Below are positions 8,622 to 16,961 of a stretch of 64,000 nt of DNA, piece after piece; the first letter of the stretch is position 1, and every line of letters begins with the position of its first letter. A program made the translations under genes and the position numbers. The stretch spans positions 118,059 to 182,058 of the forward strand of contig NZ_SIXF01000010.1 of NCBI RefSeq assembly GCF_004310665.1, written 5' to 3'. Source of the stretch: Pedobacter kyonggii. Its GTDB lineage: Bacteria > Bacteroidota > Bacteroidia > Sphingobacteriales > Sphingobacteriaceae. The notes below the pieces were generated by a model. It saw nothing but the letters and a program-made list of their open reading frames with translations. It searched no databases and had not been told where the DNA came from.

Positions 8622-9329
8622 ATGAAATTTAAACACTTACTAGGGGTAGCTATTGCCCTATTTTTCTTTGCGGCCTGCAAGAAAGATGCCCCGATTATTG
8701 AACCTCCGGTAGTTATCGAAAAAGAAGACCCTTTAGAATATGCTCATGACAGTATATCTTACAGTATCGACGGGATCACTTATAAACTATCTAAATATTC
8801 CAGTTTCTACAGTGCCAGTAATAGACAACCGTATTCAAAAGTAGATTCAATTGTCGGCAACGGTTATTATATATCTGGTATTAAAGATTCTGTTTTATAC
8901 TCAAGGAAATATGGAATGTATAATGATGAGCAAAAAGTGGACATAATATTTATTAAAACTTATAATAAAGCATCGATGTTGCAATCACTGATTTTGAGGC
9001 CAAAAGATATTATGGATTTATTTACAGTGGGGCAGAGAAATTACGCGCTGGATTATGGTAGAGATAATATCCAAAACGGTGTTGCTATAAGCATCTCTAA
9101 TGGATTTAAAACATATGGTTCAGAATCATTTAGAACACCACCACAATTAAGCGCTGATGCTCAAAATAATTCAAAATTTGAAATCACAAGTTTAAAGAAA
9201 TTAAAGTCTGGCACATATATTTTAGAAGCTAAATTTAATGCAACGGTTTACAACGAAAAGAACGTGAGCAAAAAATTAGAAAATGGATATTTGAGATTAG
9301 TTATGAGTAAATATGACTCAATCTTATAA
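8622..9329 (+). CDS. lipoprotein of unknown function
   Basis: This 235-residue protein has a short signal ending in the lipobox FAAC at Cys19, followed by KKDAPIIEPP, a typical Bacteroidetes surface or periplasmic lipoprotein start. The rest is rich in Ser, Tyr, Asn and Lys and appears to be beta-rich; no family was recognised. A possible -7 box TATTTTTG lies at 8588-8595, about 27 bp before the ATG. A strong terminator follows. Base composition is AT-rich like many accessory lipoproteins. Confidence 0.72.
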   Translation: MKFKHLLGVAIALFFFAACKKDAPIIEPPVVIEKEDPLEYAHDSISYSIDGITYKLSKYSSFYSASNRQPYSKVDSIVGNGYYISGIKDSVLYSRKYGMYNDEQKVDIIFIKTYNKASMLQSLILRPKDIMDLFTVGQRNYALDYGRDNIQNGVAISISNGFKTYGSESFRTPPQLSADAQNNSKFEITSLKKLKSGTYILEAKFNATVYNEKNVSKKLENGYLRLVMSKYDSIL

Positions 9330-9334
9330 ATAAG

Positions 9335-9376
9335 TAAGATGCCCATTCCAATTTAAGAATGGGTATCTTAGTTTTA
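9335..9376. terminator. bidirectional terminator between convergent genes
   Basis: A 14-bp stem with one mismatch (arms 9335-9348 and 9357-9370; CCCATTC / GAATGGG core) is followed by GTTTTAT on the plus strand. It separates the orphan lipoprotein from the convergent DUF4143 ATPase. Confidence 0.75.
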
Positions 9377-9387
9377 TCAACAAACGA

Positions 9388-10515
9388 TTAACCATTCAAA
9401 AAACTTCCTCTTTCGGTTTTTGATAATATTAAAGTTTCTGCTTCTGGATAAGCTTTTGTAAAAGTTGTAGGGATTTTATTTTTACTTCTTTCGCTCCATT
9501 TAAACTCAACAGCTAAAAATTTTTCTTTTGTTTTTTCTATATAATCAATTTCCTGTTGTTGCGTGGTACGCCAGAAAAAGCATTCCGCTTCTACCTGGTT
9601 CTGGTGCAAAAACTTCATCCGTTCAGCAATCATATAATTTTCAAACAATGCACCCACATCATTTCTATTAGCTATTGAATTAAAATTCCGCGTAATGGCA
9701 TTCACAATGCCCGTATCATAAAAATAGATTTTCTTATTTTTTTTAATTTCGTTGCGCACATTACCCGAAAATGCCGGCAGCGTAAAAACCACGAAAGATT
9801 TTTCGAGTAGACCAATGTATTTATCGACGGTTTTCTGATCGGCCTTTACCAGTTGCGCCAGTTCAGAAAAGTTAACTTCGCTCCCAATCTGTAAAGCCAA
9901 AGCCTTTACAATTTTCTCGAACAGCAGTGGCTTCTTCACCTCCCCGAGTGCAAATAAATCCTTATACAGGTAGCTATCGGAAAGTAATTTTAAATGCTCT
10001 TCGGCATGCTGTGGATCGTTAATAATTTCAGGATAAGAGCCATATATTAAACGTTGCTCCAGCGATCTTTCTTCGGTAATGAAATCGGTATCGTTTACCA
10101 GTTCGGCATAAGAGAAAGGGAGAAGCATCATTTCATACTTACGACCAGTTAAAGGCTCGTTAATCTTACCTGATAGTTCAAAGGCTGAAGAGCCTGTAGC
10201 AATTACCTGAACATTTTTAAATCGATCTACAATGATTTTAATCAATAATCCTACATCACTTATCCGTTGAGCTTCATCTATAAATAAAACTTCGTAATTA
10301 CCAAGCATTTGGCCAATCTGTATAGCATTCGGTTTAGCTAATGTTTCTCTTACATCAGCATCATCTCCGTTGAGGTATAAAGTCTTTTTATCCACTCTAG
10401 CCAACAATTGTTCAACAAAAGTCGTTTTCCCTGTTTGCCTAGGTCCAAATATGATAAAAGCTTTTCCTTTAAAAAGCCTTGCAAAAGCATAATCCAGCTG
10501 TTTTCTTATAATCAT
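9388..10515 (-). CDS. AAA ATPase with C-terminal DUF4143 domain
   Basis: From the ATG at 10515 the protein has 375 residues. It contains Walker A GPRQTGKT (24-31), Walker B FIDEAQ (78-83), a sensor-like IATGSSAFEL, a winged-helix-like middle, and a C-terminal DUF4143 region with EID ... VEFKW, which resembles the PD-(D/E)xK nuclease fold. Such stand-alone ATPases are widespread; their role is not established. A TTG two codons upstream is a less likely start. Three 32-bp repeats with promoter-like boxes lie immediately upstream. Confidence 0.87.
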   Translation of the reverse strand: MIIRKQLDYAFARLFKGKAFIIFGPRQTGKTTFVEQLLARVDKKTLYLNGDDADVRETLAKPNAIQIGQMLGNYEVLFIDEAQRISDVGLLIKIIVDRFKNVQVIATGSSAFELSGKINEPLTGRKYEMMLLPFSYAELVNDTDFITEERSLEQRLIYGSYPEIINDPQHAEEHLKLLSDSYLYKDLFALGEVKKPLLFEKIVKALALQIGSEVNFSELAQLVKADQKTVDKYIGLLEKSFVVFTLPAFSGNVRNEIKKNKKIYFYDTGIVNAITRNFNSIANRNDVGALFENYMIAERMKFLHQNQVEAECFFWRTTQQQEIDYIEKTKEKFLAVEFKWSERSKNKIPTTFTKAYPEAETLILSKTERGSFLNG

Positions 10516-10532
10516 GGCCAATTATCATAATA

Positions 10533-10620
10533 CAAAAGTATAATAATTTTGGATTACAATCCGTAAAAAACATAATAATTTTGGATTACAATCCACAAAA
10601 AACATAATAATTTCAGATTT
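10533..10620 (-). promoter_or_regulatory. three 32-bp tandem units carrying promoter-like boxes
   Basis: TAATAATTTTGGATTACAAT begins at 10541 and again at 10573; a decayed third copy (TAATAATTTCAGATTT) begins at 10605, so the period is exactly 32 bp. Each of the first two units holds GGATT-N2-AATCC. On the minus strand the unit nearest the gene gives TTG, 16 bp, then TACTTTTG (10533-10540), close to the Bacteroidetes promoter consensus, just upstream of the ATPase start. Confidence 0.55.
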
Positions 10621-10637
10621 AGAATAGTATAGATCAC

Positions 10638-10676
10638 AAAAAACCCATTTCAATTAAGAAATGGGTTTTTTATTTT
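10638..10676 (-). terminator. terminator of the atp operon
   Basis: Arms AAAAACCCATTTC and GAAATGGGTTTTT (about 10639-10651 and 10658-10670) form a 13-bp stem with a 6-nt loop. On the minus strand it ends in a T run and lies about 45 bp after the atpG stop codon. Confidence 0.85.
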
Positions 10677-10717
10677 TCAAGACTTGGGACTAAAAACTCC
10701 CAACACCAAACTAAATG

Positions 10718-11602
10718 TTATCCATTTAATGCTGCGGCACCACTTACAATCTCAGTTAACTCAGTTGTAATTGCAGCCTGGCGTGCCTGGTTGTATGAAA
10801 GTTTTAAGGCTTTCAATAATTCGCCAGCATTTTCTGTTGCTTTATCCATTGATGTCATACGTGCACCGTGCTCAGAAGCGTGAGAATCTAAAACGGCTTT
10901 GTATAACTGAATTTTAACTGATTTAGGGATCAACTGTCCTACAATCTCTTCTTGCGAAGGCTCTAGAATGTAATCAACATTGGTCGTTTTACTTTCAATC
11001 TTGGTTTCTTCTGCTTTTGGTAAAGGCAACAACTGCTCAGTTGTAATAAACTGAACCGCTGCATTTTTAAAACGATTGTAAACAACCTCCACTTTATCAA
11101 ACTCACCTTTAATAAAACCGGCCATAATGGTATCGGTAATTTTGGTTACGTTTTCGAAAGTTAAAGCAGCATACACTTCATTATTATTACCAATTACATT
11201 ATAATTACGTTTTTCGTAAAAATCCTGAGTTTTCTTACCGATAGAAATAATGCTTACATTACCGTTTTTCAACTGTTCGCTATATTTCTCAGCAATTAAA
11301 TTGTTGGCCGCTTTAATCACGTTCATGTTAAAAGCACCTGCCAAACCACGGTTTGATGATACTGTTACAATTAAAACCTTATTAGGTTCACGCTCTTGTA
11401 TAAAAGGCGATGAAGACCCTTCTAAACTTGCTGATAGATTACCTAAAATCTCTTTCAGTTTAGTTGCATAAGGACGTAAAGCGATAATTGCATTGGTAGC
11501 ACGTTTCAACTTAGCTGCCGAAACCATTTTCATAGCCTTGGTAATCTGCTGCGTTGATTGTACCGATGCAATCCGGTTTCTTACTTCTTTTAAATTAGCC
11601 AT
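10718..11602 (-). CDS. atpG: ATP synthase F1 subunit gamma
   Basis: The gamma subunit is the central rotor stalk of F1. The 294-residue protein begins with MANLKEVRNRIASVQSTQQI and has the IxKAMKMVSAAKLKRA helix (about 20-34), the middle LIVTVSSNRGLAGAFN segment, and the C-terminal ARMTSMDKATENA and SYNQARQAAITTEL signature. It is the last gene of the minus-strand atp operon and is followed by a strong terminator. An 86-bp spacer with word-like repeats separates it from atpA. Confidence 0.97.
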   Translation of the reverse strand: MANLKEVRNRIASVQSTQQITKAMKMVSAAKLKRATNAIIALRPYATKLKEILGNLSASLEGSSSPFIQEREPNKVLIVTVSSNRGLAGAFNMNVIKAANNLIAEKYSEQLKNGNVSIISIGKKTQDFYEKRNYNVIGNNNEVYAALTFENVTKITDTIMAGFIKGEFDKVEVVYNRFKNAAVQFITTEQLLPLPKAEETKIESKTTNVDYILEPSQEEIVGQLIPKSVKIQLYKAVLDSHASEHGARMTSMDKATENAGELLKALKLSYNQARQAAITTELTEIVSGAAALNG

Positions 11603-11689
11603 TTTTTAAGTATCGAGTATTAAGTGTCAAGTATCAAGAATGGATTCGTTTATCTATCTTGATACTTGATACTCATTACTTGTATCTAA
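11603..11689. repeat. low-complexity spacer between atpA and atpG
   Basis: The spacer is built from near copies of AGTATC(A/G)AG and its inverse CTTGATACT, for example AGTATCGAG near 11610 and CTTGATACTTGATACT near 11660. Related words occur at 16487-16505 and at 60014-60038. No start signal or ORF is seen. Confidence 0.5.
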
Positions 11690-13264
11690 TTAGTATTTAC
11701 TTGAAATCTCTTTTGCTACTGTATCTAAAACGCCAGTAATGGTATCATCAAATTTACCAGCTTTTAATGCCGCTAAAGTTTCTGGATGACGCATTTCCAA
11801 TTGAGTTAAATACTCAGTTTCGAATTCTTTCACTTTATCAACCGGTACGCTACGCATTAAGTTTTTAGTACCCGCATAAACAATAGCGACCTGTTTTTCA
11901 ACTGTAAAAGGTGTAAACTGAGCTTGCTTTAACATTTGTACGTTACGTGCACCTTTATCTAAAACCGATTTTGTTGCAGCATCTAAATCAGAACCGAATT
12001 TAGAGAAAGCCTCTAACTCGCGGTATTGAGCCTGATCTAATTTTAAAGTACCTGCTACTTTTTTCATCGATTTGATCTGCGCATTACCACCTACACGTGA
12101 TACCGAGATACCTACGTTAATTGCCGGACGGATACCTGAGTTGAACAAATTCGACTCCAAGAAGATCTGACCATCAGTAATCGAAATTACGTTAGTTGGA
12201 ATGTATGCTGATACGTCACCTGCCTGAGTTTCGATAATTGGTAATGCAGTTAATGAACCGCCACCTTTAACGATATGTTTGATAGATTCAGGTAGATCGT
12301 TCATTGCTTTTGCGATATCATCGTTAGAGTTGATTTTCGCAGCTCTTTCTAACAAACGACTGTGTAAGTAGAAAACGTCACCTGGATAAGCTTCACGGCC
12401 CGGTGGACGACGAAGTAATAAAGATACCTCACGGTAAGCAACAGCTTGTTTAGATAAATCATCATAAACAATTAAAGCTGGCCTACCAGTATCACGGAAA
12501 AATTCACCAATTGCAGCACCTGCAAACGGAGCATAAAACTGCATTGGAGCAGGATCTGCAGCCGACGCGGCAACAACAACTGTATATGGTAAAGCGCCGT
12601 TTTCTTCCAATGTACGTACAATGTTAGCTACAGTAGAGTTTTTCTGACCAATAGCAACATAAATACAGAACACAGGCTGGCCTGCTTCATAAAATTCTTT
12701 TTGGTTGATAATGGTATCGATACAAACCGCAGTTTTACCAATCTGACGGTCGCCAATAACCAACTCACGTTGACCACGACCGATTGGAATCATTGCATCA
12801 ATTGCTTTAATACCAGTTTGTAAAGGCTCATTTACCGGTTGACGATAAATTACACCTGGTGCTTTACGCTCTAAAGGCATTTCGTAAGTTTCACCTAAGA
12901 TTGGACCTTTACCATCTAAAGGCTCACCTAAAGTGTTCACTACGCGGCCAAGCATACCTTCACCAACTTTAATAGAGGCAATTTTTTTGGTACGTTTAAT
13001 CGTATCACCTTCTTTGATCTCGTCTGAAGCACCCAAAAGTACCACACCAACGTTATCTTCTTCAAGGTTTAATACAATACCTTGTAGGCCGTTTGCAAAT
13101 TCAACTAATTCTCCCGATTGAACTTTAGTTAAACCGTAAACACGGGCAATACCGTCGCCCACTTGCAACACGGTACCAACTTCTTCCAGTTCGGTTTCTG
13201 ATTTGAAGCCCGCCAATTGCTGTCTGATAATTGCCGATACTTCGTCTGGTCTTACCTCTACCAT
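11690..13264 (-). CDS. atpA: ATP synthase F1 subunit alpha
   Basis: Alpha forms the noncatalytic nucleotide-binding half of the F1 hexamer. The 524-residue protein has the N-terminal barrel, the P-loop GDRQIGKT (about 171-178), the [11 protein letters not shown] region, the [17 protein letters not shown] motif and the C-terminal helical domain. Length is normal. It is flanked inside the operon by a 201-bp spacer before it (towards atpH) and an 87-bp spacer after it. The beta subunit gene is not in this window. Confidence 0.98.
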   Translation of the reverse strand: MVEVRPDEVSAIIRQQLAGFKSETELEEVGTVLQVGDGIARVYGLTKVQSGELVEFANGLQGIVLNLEEDNVGVVLLGASDEIKEGDTIKRTKKIASIKVGEGMLGRVVNTLGEPLDGKGPILGETYEMPLERKAPGVIYRQPVNEPLQTGIKAIDAMIPIGRGQRELVIGDRQIGKTAVCIDTIINQKEFYEAGQPVFCIYVAIGQKNSTVANIVRTLEENGALPYTVVVAASAADPAPMQFYAPFAGAAIGEFFRDTGRPALIVYDDLSKQAVAYREVSLLLRRPPGREAYPGDVFYLHSRLLERAAKINSNDDIAKAMNDLPESIKHIVKGGGSLTALPIIETQAGDVSAYIPTNVISITDGQIFLESNLFNSGIRPAINVGISVSRVGGNAQIKSMKKVAGTLKLDQAQYRELEAFSKFGSDLDAATKSVLDKGARNVQMLKQAQFTPFTVEKQVAIVYAGTKNLMRSVPVDKVKEFETEYLTQLEMRHPETLAALKAGKFDDTITGVLDTVAKEISSKY

Positions 13265-13465
13265 AATTTTACTTTATATCTTTTTGTAAATGTTTAGTGC
13301 TTAGCGCATGGCGCTTGGCATTTATTCGCCATCCGCTTATCGCAATACTTTTTTGTTTAGCGGTTAGTGTTTGGCGTTTATTTTCCGTACACCTATGCTA
13401 TATTATTTTCAAATTTGGCTCCCTTGTGAATCAACGCTTAGCGCCCCACGCAAAACGCCACGCGC
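13265..13465. repeat. 201-bp low-complexity spacer between atpH and atpA
   Basis: The spacer consists largely of variants of the word TTAGCG(C/G/T)TTGGCG and its inverse, for example GCTTAGCGCATGGCGCTTGG near 13301 and CGCTTAGCGCCCCACGC near 13436. It is unusually long for an ATP synthase operon and holds no credible ORF in the operon direction. A shorter spacer of the same style separates atpF from atpH. Confidence 0.5.
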
Positions 13466-14005
13466 TTACTGCGCAAATTCTTTTCTTAGTTTACTTAAAC
13501 CGCTGGCAATACTTGCATCAAATTGCTTATCACCAACTTTTAATATAAAACCACCAATTAATTTTTCGTTAATTTTTTCGTTAACAATAACCTGGTTGGC
13601 GTTTAATTCTCTTTTTACAATCGCAATAATCTGCTCTTTAGCCGCAGGGCTTAAAGTACTTGCAGTAGTTACATCAGCAGTAACAATACCCTTAATTAAG
13701 TTATATTGTTGAACGAACTGTTTAGCAGTGGCAAATAAAATCGCCGAACGGCCTTTGTTTACCACAATCTTGAAAAACGAGATGGTTAGTTTACTTACTT
13801 TATCAGCAAAAATACCGTTCAAAATACCTGTCTTTTTATCTAAAGGTACAATCGGGTTTTTTAATATCGCTTCTAGTTCAGGGGTTTCATCAACCACTTT
13901 CTCAAACAAAACCATATCATTATAAGAAGCTTCCAGCGCATTGTTTTCAACGGCTAGGTCTATTAATGATTTGGCGTATCTGCTTGCAACTTTAATTTCT
14001 GACAT
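13466..14005 (-). CDS. atpH: ATP synthase F1 subunit delta
   Basis: Delta links the peripheral stalk to the top of F1. The 179-residue protein starts with SEIKVASRYAKSLIDLAVE, the conserved delta N-terminal helix, and contains the LKNPIVPLDKK and VTADVTTASTLS segments and the C-terminal GGFILKVGDKQFDASI motif with the terminal LSKLRKEF helix. Length and order (atpF-atpH-atpA) are normal for the family. Confidence 0.96.
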   Translation of the reverse strand: MSEIKVASRYAKSLIDLAVENNALEASYNDMVLFEKVVDETPELEAILKNPIVPLDKKTGILNGIFADKVSKLTISFFKIVVNKGRSAILFATAKQFVQQYNLIKGIVTADVTTASTLSPAAKEQIIAIVKRELNANQVIVNEKINEKLIGGFILKVGDKQFDASIASGLSKLRKEFAQ

Positions 14006-14066
14006 ATCTTTTGGGTTGGCGTTTAGCGGTTAGCGTTTAGCACGCCCGTCGCTTTACGCAATACGC
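14006..14066. repeat. low-complexity spacer between atpF and atpH
   Basis: Contains TTGGCGTTTAGCGGTTAGCG and CGCAATACGCTTAG, words shared with the 13265-13465 spacer. It has no ORF. Confidence 0.45.
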
Positions 14067-14561
14067 TTAGTTTAATTCAACGTCTTTTAACAAGTTAGCT
14101 ACTAAAGTTTCTTGTTTTGCTTTATCATCTAACTGTGTACGTAAAACGCGTTCAGCAATTTCTAATGATAAAGAAGAAACCTGGTCTTTAACTTCAGCCA
14201 AAGCTGCTTTCTTTTGGTTCTCGATTTCGATTTTAGCTTTCTCGATCAATTTAGCACCTTCAACCTGAGCTTGTTTTTTAGCTTCGTTTAAGATACCATC
14301 TTTTAAGGTTTTAGCTTCCTTTAAAATCTCATCGCGTTCTGCACGAGCTTGTTGCATCAAATCCTGATTTTGGCTGGTTAAACGAGCCATTTCTTGTTTG
14401 GCCAATTCAGCTTTGTTAAGGGCCTCATCAATACTTTGCTCACGTTCGTGAATAGCACCTAAAATAGGTTTCCATGCAAATTTTCTAAGTAATATCAATA
14501 AGCAGATGAATGCTATCGAGGTCCAAAAAACCAATCCTATGCTTGGGGTTACTAATTCCAT
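14067..14561 (-). CDS. atpF: ATP synthase Fo subunit b
   Basis: Subunit b forms the peripheral stalk. The 164-residue protein has one N-terminal membrane helix (about residues 7-26, including the FWTSIAFICLLILLRKFAWKP transition, quoted here only in part: LLRKFAWKPI) followed by a long charged coiled coil with heptad-like Ala/Glu/Lys repeats to the C-terminus. This matches b subunits of Bacteroidetes. It lies between atpE and atpH on the minus strand. A short hairpin (TGGGTA / TACCCA, 14599-14627) lies in the atpE-atpF gap. Confidence 0.96.
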   Translation of the reverse strand: MELVTPSIGLVFWTSIAFICLLILLRKFAWKPILGAIHEREQSIDEALNKAELAKQEMARLTSQNQDLMQQARAERDEILKEAKTLKDGILNEAKKQAQVEGAKLIEKAKIEIENQKKAALAEVKDQVSSLSLEIAERVLRTQLDDKAKQETLVANLLKDVELN

Positions 14562-14648
14562 TTTATCTAATTTTTAAAAACAATCTTTTTAATAGGGCTG
14601 GGTAAATAACCAATCGTTAAATACCCAACCAAATTTCTTCAGTGATTA

Positions 14649-14873
<225 letters not shown>

Positions 14874-14903
14874 TTATATTAATTTGTAAAAAATAGTTTT
14901 CTA

Positions 14904-16034
14904 TTAATGATGCTCTTCTACTGCCATACCAATAAACAAGGCAGTTAATAATGTAAAAATAAAGGCCTGTAAAAACGCCACCAACAATTCTAACACATCC
15001 ATAAATAAAACGAATGCAACAGAAACCGGAGCAATAGCCAATGTTTCGAAAATAAAAATTAAGGAGATTAAACTTAATACGATAATGTGGCCAGCTGTAA
15101 TGTTTGCAAATAAACGAACCATTAAAGCGAATGGCTTAGAAATGATACCAATTAATTCAACAGGAATCATAATCGGATACAACCAAAAAGGAACATCTGG
15201 TTTAAAAATGTGTTTCCAGTAGTATTTGTTACCATTAATATTTACGATGATTAAAGTTCCAAGCGCCATTACAAAAGTCAAGGCAATGTTACCTGTAACG
15301 TTAGCACCACCTGGGAAGATTGGAATCAAACCAAATAAGTTATTGAATAAGATAAAGAAAAACGTAGTCAACAAATAAGGCATAAACTTAGCATATTTAT
15401 GACCGATGTTCGGTTTAGCAATATCATCTCTAACAAAAACAATAATTGGTTCTACAAAAGATTGCAAACCTTTTGGCGCTTTACCTACACGTTTACGATA
15501 AGAAGCTGCCACTGAAATAAATATTACAAGTATTACAAAAATCGCAACGAACATTGCTGCAACGTTTTTAGTAATAGAGAAATCCAAAACAGATTTACTC
15601 GCTTCCTCATCGATTTTTCCATCAGCACCAACCACTTTAATATGATCTTCCTCTAAACGATAATTATTGTATTTACCATTGTAATCATGCTCTCCATGAT
15701 GGAAATGACCAGAAGAGAAAACCTCTAAACCGTTAGCAGTATATAAAATTACTGGAAGAGGCAATGAAGTATGTCCCCAAAGATGCCACATATGCGAATC
15801 GGCAATGTGCTCCATGATCACTTTAGTGGGCTCGAATTTTTCTTCACCATGTTTAGCAGCGCCATGCTCACCAGAAACTGCTTCGGCAGATCCGGCTACA
15901 ACACTATCAATAGGGACAACAGCGCTATCAACCTGGGCGAAAGTATCAATTTTGATAGATAAAAACGCGATTAAAAGCGTAAAAACAACAATTAGTCTTT
16001 TAACTTTCGACACAAAAACTTGGTTACAATCCAT
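14904..16034 (-). CDS. atpB: ATP synthase Fo subunit a
   Basis: Subunit a provides the proton half-channels. The 376-residue protein carries a signal-like N-terminal helix and a His- and Glu-rich external region (about 50-165, including HFHHGEHDYN) before the usual five membrane helices. The essential Arg lies in MVRLFANITAGH, and the last helix region has LLVAFLQAFIFTLLTALF. The extended N-terminus is common in Bacteroidetes a subunits. It is preceded by a 129-residue membrane protein gene and followed by atpE. Confidence 0.96.
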   Translation of the reverse strand: MDCNQVFVSKVKRLIVVFTLLIAFLSIKIDTFAQVDSAVVPIDSVVAGSAEAVSGEHGAAKHGEEKFEPTKVIMEHIADSHMWHLWGHTSLPLPVILYTANGLEVFSSGHFHHGEHDYNGKYNNYRLEEDHIKVVGADGKIDEEASKSVLDFSITKNVAAMFVAIFVILVIFISVAASYRKRVGKAPKGLQSFVEPIIVFVRDDIAKPNIGHKYAKFMPYLLTTFFFILFNNLFGLIPIFPGGANVTGNIALTFVMALGTLIIVNINGNKYYWKHIFKPDVPFWLYPIMIPVELIGIISKPFALMVRLFANITAGHIIVLSLISLIFIFETLAIAPVSVAFVLFMDVLELLVAFLQAFIFTLLTALFIGMAVEEHH

Positions 16035-16048
16035 TTATTGGCAGTTTT

Positions 16049-16438
16049 TTACTTTAAATTTTGGTGGCGCAAGTTACGTAACAAACAGTAAATTTCAAAG
16101 GCCGTAAACAATAAATATAAAGAAAAAAAATTAAGCAGAAATACAAGCCCAATTCCCTTCGCTTTTATACTGTAAATCAACACAAAAGCCATACAAAAAA
16201 TCATCTTCACTGCAATTGATCCCATAATTGCCATAATGCCTACTTCAGGATCGCGTTTTATACCAATATCAACAAGCATATAAGCCACGTAAGTTATGCC
16301 GGCCAAAAAGCCAAACATCACCCAAAAGTTATTTACGAACAATTGTTGATCAGGAAATACGACAGGTAAAACGGCAATTACACCTATTAAGAGGCCTACG
16401 AAAATGAAATAGATACTGGTAAATTTGGCTAGAGTCAA
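16049..16438 (-). CDS. four-helix membrane protein in the AtpI position
   Basis: The 129-residue protein is hydrophobic with four predicted helices and a short basic C-terminus. It lies between the AtpZ gene and atpB, 14 bp before atpB, the position held by atpI in other ATP synthase operons. Sequence similarity to AtpI cannot be claimed from reading alone; the helix count and location fit an AtpI-like assembly or Mg2+-related role. Confidence that it is a gene is high, its function is inferred only from place. Confidence 0.75.
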   Translation of the reverse strand: MTLAKFTSIYFIFVGLLIGVIAVLPVVFPDQQLFVNNFWVMFGFLAGITYVAYMLVDIGIKRDPEVGIMAIMGSIAVKMIFCMAFVLIYSIKAKGIGLVFLLNFFSLYLLFTAFEIYCLLRNLRHQNLK

Positions 16439-16626
16439 TGTATAATTTCTTAGCAGATAAAAACTTCGGCAAAGATAAGGTTTTTAGTATCAAGTAAGTA
16501 GTAAGGGAGAGAAATATTGTAAGGATGGTTTATTGGTTAACTGTTTAAACTGGTTAATCGGTTAATTGAAGAATTGTTTCATTGTTAGTTTGGTTAACCG
16601 AAAACCGAAAATTGCTAACTGAAAAC
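16439..16626. repeat. low-complexity spacer before atpZ stop codon
   Basis: The 188-bp spacer contains AGTATCAAGTAAGTAGTAAG and multiple GGTTAA(C/T) words; GGTTAATCGGTTAATTG at 16552-16568 occurs again, base for base, at 51412-51428 about 35 kb away. No ORF is evident. Confidence 0.5.
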
Positions 16627-16851
16627 TTACGGCTTAGTCGCCTGCCTGATGGCTTGATAAAGAGCGATCCCTACCCCTGCCAAAGCAAATGCCGCGGTAA
16701 TCAAGTTGGTTTTGCTGTTTCTATGCTCATCAATTTTGTAACCAATAAAAGTAAGCAAGCCAATGGTAGCAATCATCTGGAAGCCAATAGCCGAATATTT
16801 GGCGGCGGCATTTACCTTTTTCTTTGTATCCCCTTCTTTCGGATTTTCCAT
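16627..16851 (-). CDS. atpZ: AtpZ/AtpI family protein
   Basis: The 74-residue protein has a charged N-terminus (KEGDTKKKVN) and two membrane helices separated by a short loop GYKIDEHRNSK, the typical AtpZ layout (YSAIGFQMIATIGLLTFIGY then ITAAFALAGVGIALY). AtpZ-type proteins accompany ATP synthase operons and are proposed to help c-ring assembly or ion handling. It is the first gene of the minus-strand operon and is divergent from the SprE/PorW-like gene. Confidence 0.85.
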   Translation of the reverse strand: MENPKEGDTKKKVNAAAKYSAIGFQMIATIGLLTFIGYKIDEHRNSKTNLITAAFALAGVGIALYQAIRQATKP

Positions 16852-16961
16852 TTTTTAATGCAATAATTAAATTAACTTTGAATAATTAAAATTTGTTACC
16901 AAATAAAATATTTTTCTACATATATTGTTTATTGTATATCCACCTAAGAGATTTATCATAC

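Noticed and set aside
10533-10620. Possible CRISPR array from evenly spaced repeats
   Set aside because: The period is 32 bp with only about 10 bp between 22-bp repeats, the third copy is decayed, and no cas gene is nearby; the units look like promoters.
13297-13712. Plus-strand ORFs in and beside the atpH-atpA spacer
   Set aside because: They arise from low-complexity TTAGCG/GGCG words and the antisense of atpH, with no protein-like pattern.
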